7,768 nt of DNA from an uncultured Prevotella sp. (GTDB taxonomy: Bacteria; Bacteroidota; Bacteroidia; Bacteroidales; Bacteroidaceae). Every line of letters begins with the position of its first letter. The first letter of the stretch is position 1. Below, piece after piece: positions 6,370 through 7,768 of the stretch. The position numbers and the translations under genes were made by a program. A model generated the notes under the pieces. That model was given only the letters and a program-made list of their open reading frames with translations, had not been told where the DNA came from and did no database searches. The DNA lies in NCBI GenBank assembly GCA_938018155.1, contig CALIIG010000193.1:1-7768 (forward strand), written 5' to 3'.

Positions 6370-7581
6370 ATGAAGAAGTTTTCGTTGTTATTTTTAATGC
6401 TTACGGCGGCTCTATTCCTTTGCCAGTGCAGCGACAAACCAAAGAATAAACGCAGCGTTGACGGTGTACAGGCTTCTACATTAAGCCCGGACGACAGCGT
6501 TATTACGACGAGTCAGCTTGCCGAAATAGGAATTGACAGTGCGCTTTTACGCAAGCATCTTAAGCTCCAGACGCGCGCATGGTATGGGGGTGATTTCAGA
6601 GACGACCAGTCAATACCCCGTTATGAGCCAACGAAAACCGACTTTTTGCTTACGCTTCCCTTTGTAGAACGTTACCTTTACCTGCACGGTTTCAGACAAC
6701 CATCACGTGAACTGTTCGCAAAAACGATTAAAAGGGTATTCGGCCACACGCTCCTGATGGCGTCAAAACGCAAGTATGTAAATCTGGCAGGCGTGCAAAC
6801 ATACAACTTTGCCAGTGGTTTCATTGCGGTAAAAGACCGCCGTTTTGTTATGTATAGCTGGCTTTTGCGCGACCTGATAAAGGTAAAGGGCAATAAAATA
6901 ACGTTTAAAAACACCGCGTTAAAGCAAATATTATGGCTCAACCAGTTTGTTTTCTATAACGATTTAAAGGCTCTGAAGGCGTTGGAAACCTTCAAATATG
7001 AAGGCGATGACGACGATTTGGGCGACTATTATGACTGTCAGGAAATGCTGAACGACCTGATAAACGACTACGATTATTACGCCAGCCCGCAGCTTAACCA
7101 GTGGCTTTTTAATCAGGAAAAGGAATATCCGACAAATTTTTTCCGCCGTATCTTCCAGCGAGATGACAAGAAACGCTTCGTGGCTCACCCCGAATTGATA
7201 GAAACTATCGAAAGAAACACAACGGGTAAGAACAGCGATCTTTATAACGTTAACCTTGCCTTGTTCATCGATTATGTCATATCTGACCGGGAAGGAGCGA
7301 ATATTTATCATTTCAATACTGAAGAAAAGGCCCGCATGCTTTGCTATATCGCCAAATCAGAATATAAGATGCGCGATAAGTTTGCATACTATATTCAGAA
7401 AGGTATGTGGCCGAGGGTGTCTGAAACATACAGTATTATGTCCAACTATCCAAAGGTTTACCAGTGTGCCCGCGCGCATAAGTTTTTCGGAATATGCAGT
7501 GAAGCCGTCATGGATAACATGGATTGGGAAGGTCGTGGCGTCAATCCGCACGATGACGACTACAATGAAAATGGCGGATAA
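6370..7581 (+). CDS. unknown lipoprotein, paralogue B of the cassette
   Basis: The open frame extends back to a TTG at 6310, but the ATG at 6370 is the real start: it begins MKKF followed by a hydrophobic core and CQCSDK, while the upstream 20 residues would bury the signal peptide. This gives 403 residues. The lipid-bearing cysteine is probably Cys20; Gln at -1 is unusual for a lipobox, so retention as a lipoprotein is likely but not certain. No named domain is recognised. The protein is related along most of its length to the lipoprotein at 4277-5500, with GKNSD at 286-290, FVFYND at 193-198, GFRQPSRELFAKTIKR at 107-122 aligned with the GFTSVSNEDARKAILK block, and FFGI at 372-375. The C-terminus is acidic (PHDDDYNENGG). 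Compared with paralogue A it is visibly richer in G and C. It is the last gene of the cassette. Function is unknown; shared topology with paralogue A suggests they act at the same place, possibly on related targets. Confidence 0.87.
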   Translation: MKKFSLLFLMLTAALFLCQCSDKPKNKRSVDGVQASTLSPDDSVITTSQLAEIGIDSALLRKHLKLQTRAWYGGDFRDDQSIPRYEPTKTDFLLTLPFVERYLYLHGFRQPSRELFAKTIKRVFGHTLLMASKRKYVNLAGVQTYNFASGFIAVKDRRFVMYSWLLRDLIKVKGNKITFKNTALKQILWLNQFVFYNDLKALKALETFKYEGDDDDLGDYYDCQEMLNDLINDYDYYASPQLNQWLFNQEKEYPTNFFRRIFQRDDKKRFVAHPELIETIERNTTGKNSDLYNVNLALFIDYVISDREGANIYHFNTEEKARMLCYIAKSEYKMRDKFAYYIQKGMWPRVSETYSIMSNYPKVYQCARAHKFFGICSEAVMDNMDWEGRGVNPHDDDYNENGG

Positions 7582-7705
7582 CTGATATCATTTTGGTTTG
7601 AATGTGTTTTATTCATAGCGTCAATAGCGTGTATATGTTTTTTCGTCAGGCGAAATGCAGTCAGCCCGTATGGTGCCTAACACTCGAAAGTATTTGGATA
7701 ATCAC
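7582..7705. other. non-coding stretch after the cassette
   Basis: I see no gene here on either strand: open frames are short and none has a signal, motif or leader. A small hairpin, TTTCG/CGAAA around TCAGG at about 7639-7652, is too short to call. The stretch is most simply the 3' untranslated region of the cassette. Confidence 0.5.
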
Positions 7706-7742
7706 AGCATAAACAAACAGCATAACAGCTTTTGTTTGTGTT
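7706..7742 (+). terminator. bulged hairpin, possible transcript end of the cassette
   Basis: AAACAAA(C)AGC at 7711-7721 pairs with GCTTTTGTTT at 7728-7737 around the loop ATAACA, with one bulged C. Pairing extends outwards through 7706-7710 with 7738-7742 using two G-U wobbles. No U-run follows on either strand (AATCGCTTAG on the right), so this is a structural candidate only. It lies 125 bases past the last stop codon, with no later gene in the window. Confidence 0.35.
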
Positions 7743-7768
7743 AATCGCTTAGTCGCCCAGCCTTAAAA

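Noticed and set aside
3796..7581. Reading the cassette as a polymorphic toxin-immunity locus
   Set aside because: No toxin domain, delivery domain or known immunity motif is visible. Ankyrin repeats alone do not establish it, so I leave it as speculation only.
7256..7585. Second plus-strand frame of 109 codons overlapping the end of paralogue B
   Set aside because: The overlapping frame aligns with paralogue A through this region (FNTEEK and HKFFGI), so this one is a shadow.

Overview
The window looks like a chromosomal segment from a Bacteroidota species, most probably Prevotella or a close relative. The reasons are the promoter elements of the TAnnTTTG type (for example TATCTTTG and TACCTTTG) in place of E. 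coli-like boxes, the scarcity of Shine-Dalgarno sequences, A/T-rich leaders, many lipoproteins, and a small secreted protein shaped like a type IX secretion C-terminal domain. The genus is an inference from style, not from a marker gene.

Layout. Positions 26-1924 (+) hold a small exported protein that is almost entirely a sorting-domain-like beta module, followed 15 bases later by a lipoprotein L,D-transpeptidase of the YcbB type with an intact SHGC motif. A perfect 33-base palindrome (1927-1959) separates this pair from a convergent unit. On the minus strand, a secreted glycerophosphodiester phosphodiesterase (3505-2552) comes first, followed by an NlpE-like lipoprotein (2443-2003) that lacks the two cysteines of the E. 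coli NlpE motif. These four genes are envelope housekeeping or envelope stress functions.

A divergent intergenic region (3506-3795) carries two TACCTTTG elements facing the phosphodiesterase and one TATCTTTG element facing right. The rightward promoter appears to drive a four-gene cassette (3796-7581): a single-pass membrane protein whose C-terminus seems to have been cut off by a one-base frameshift; a 407-residue lipoprotein; an exported ankyrin-repeat protein; and a 403-residue lipoprotein. By reading the proteins side by side I find that the two lipoproteins are diverged paralogues (shared GKNSD, YFGI/FFGI, FIFHDD/FVFYND and twin-cysteine lipobox). I recognise no named family for them or for the membrane protein. 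The cassette, two paralogous surface lipoproteins around an exported ankyrin protein, is the part of the window most likely to be an undescribed system. Its function cannot be read from the sequence; a binding, scavenging or immunity-type role outside the cytoplasm is speculation.

The last 187 bases (7582-7768) contain no gene that I can support, only a bulged hairpin that may mark the end of the cassette transcript. No RNA genes, CRISPR arrays, insertion sequences or integration sites were seen.
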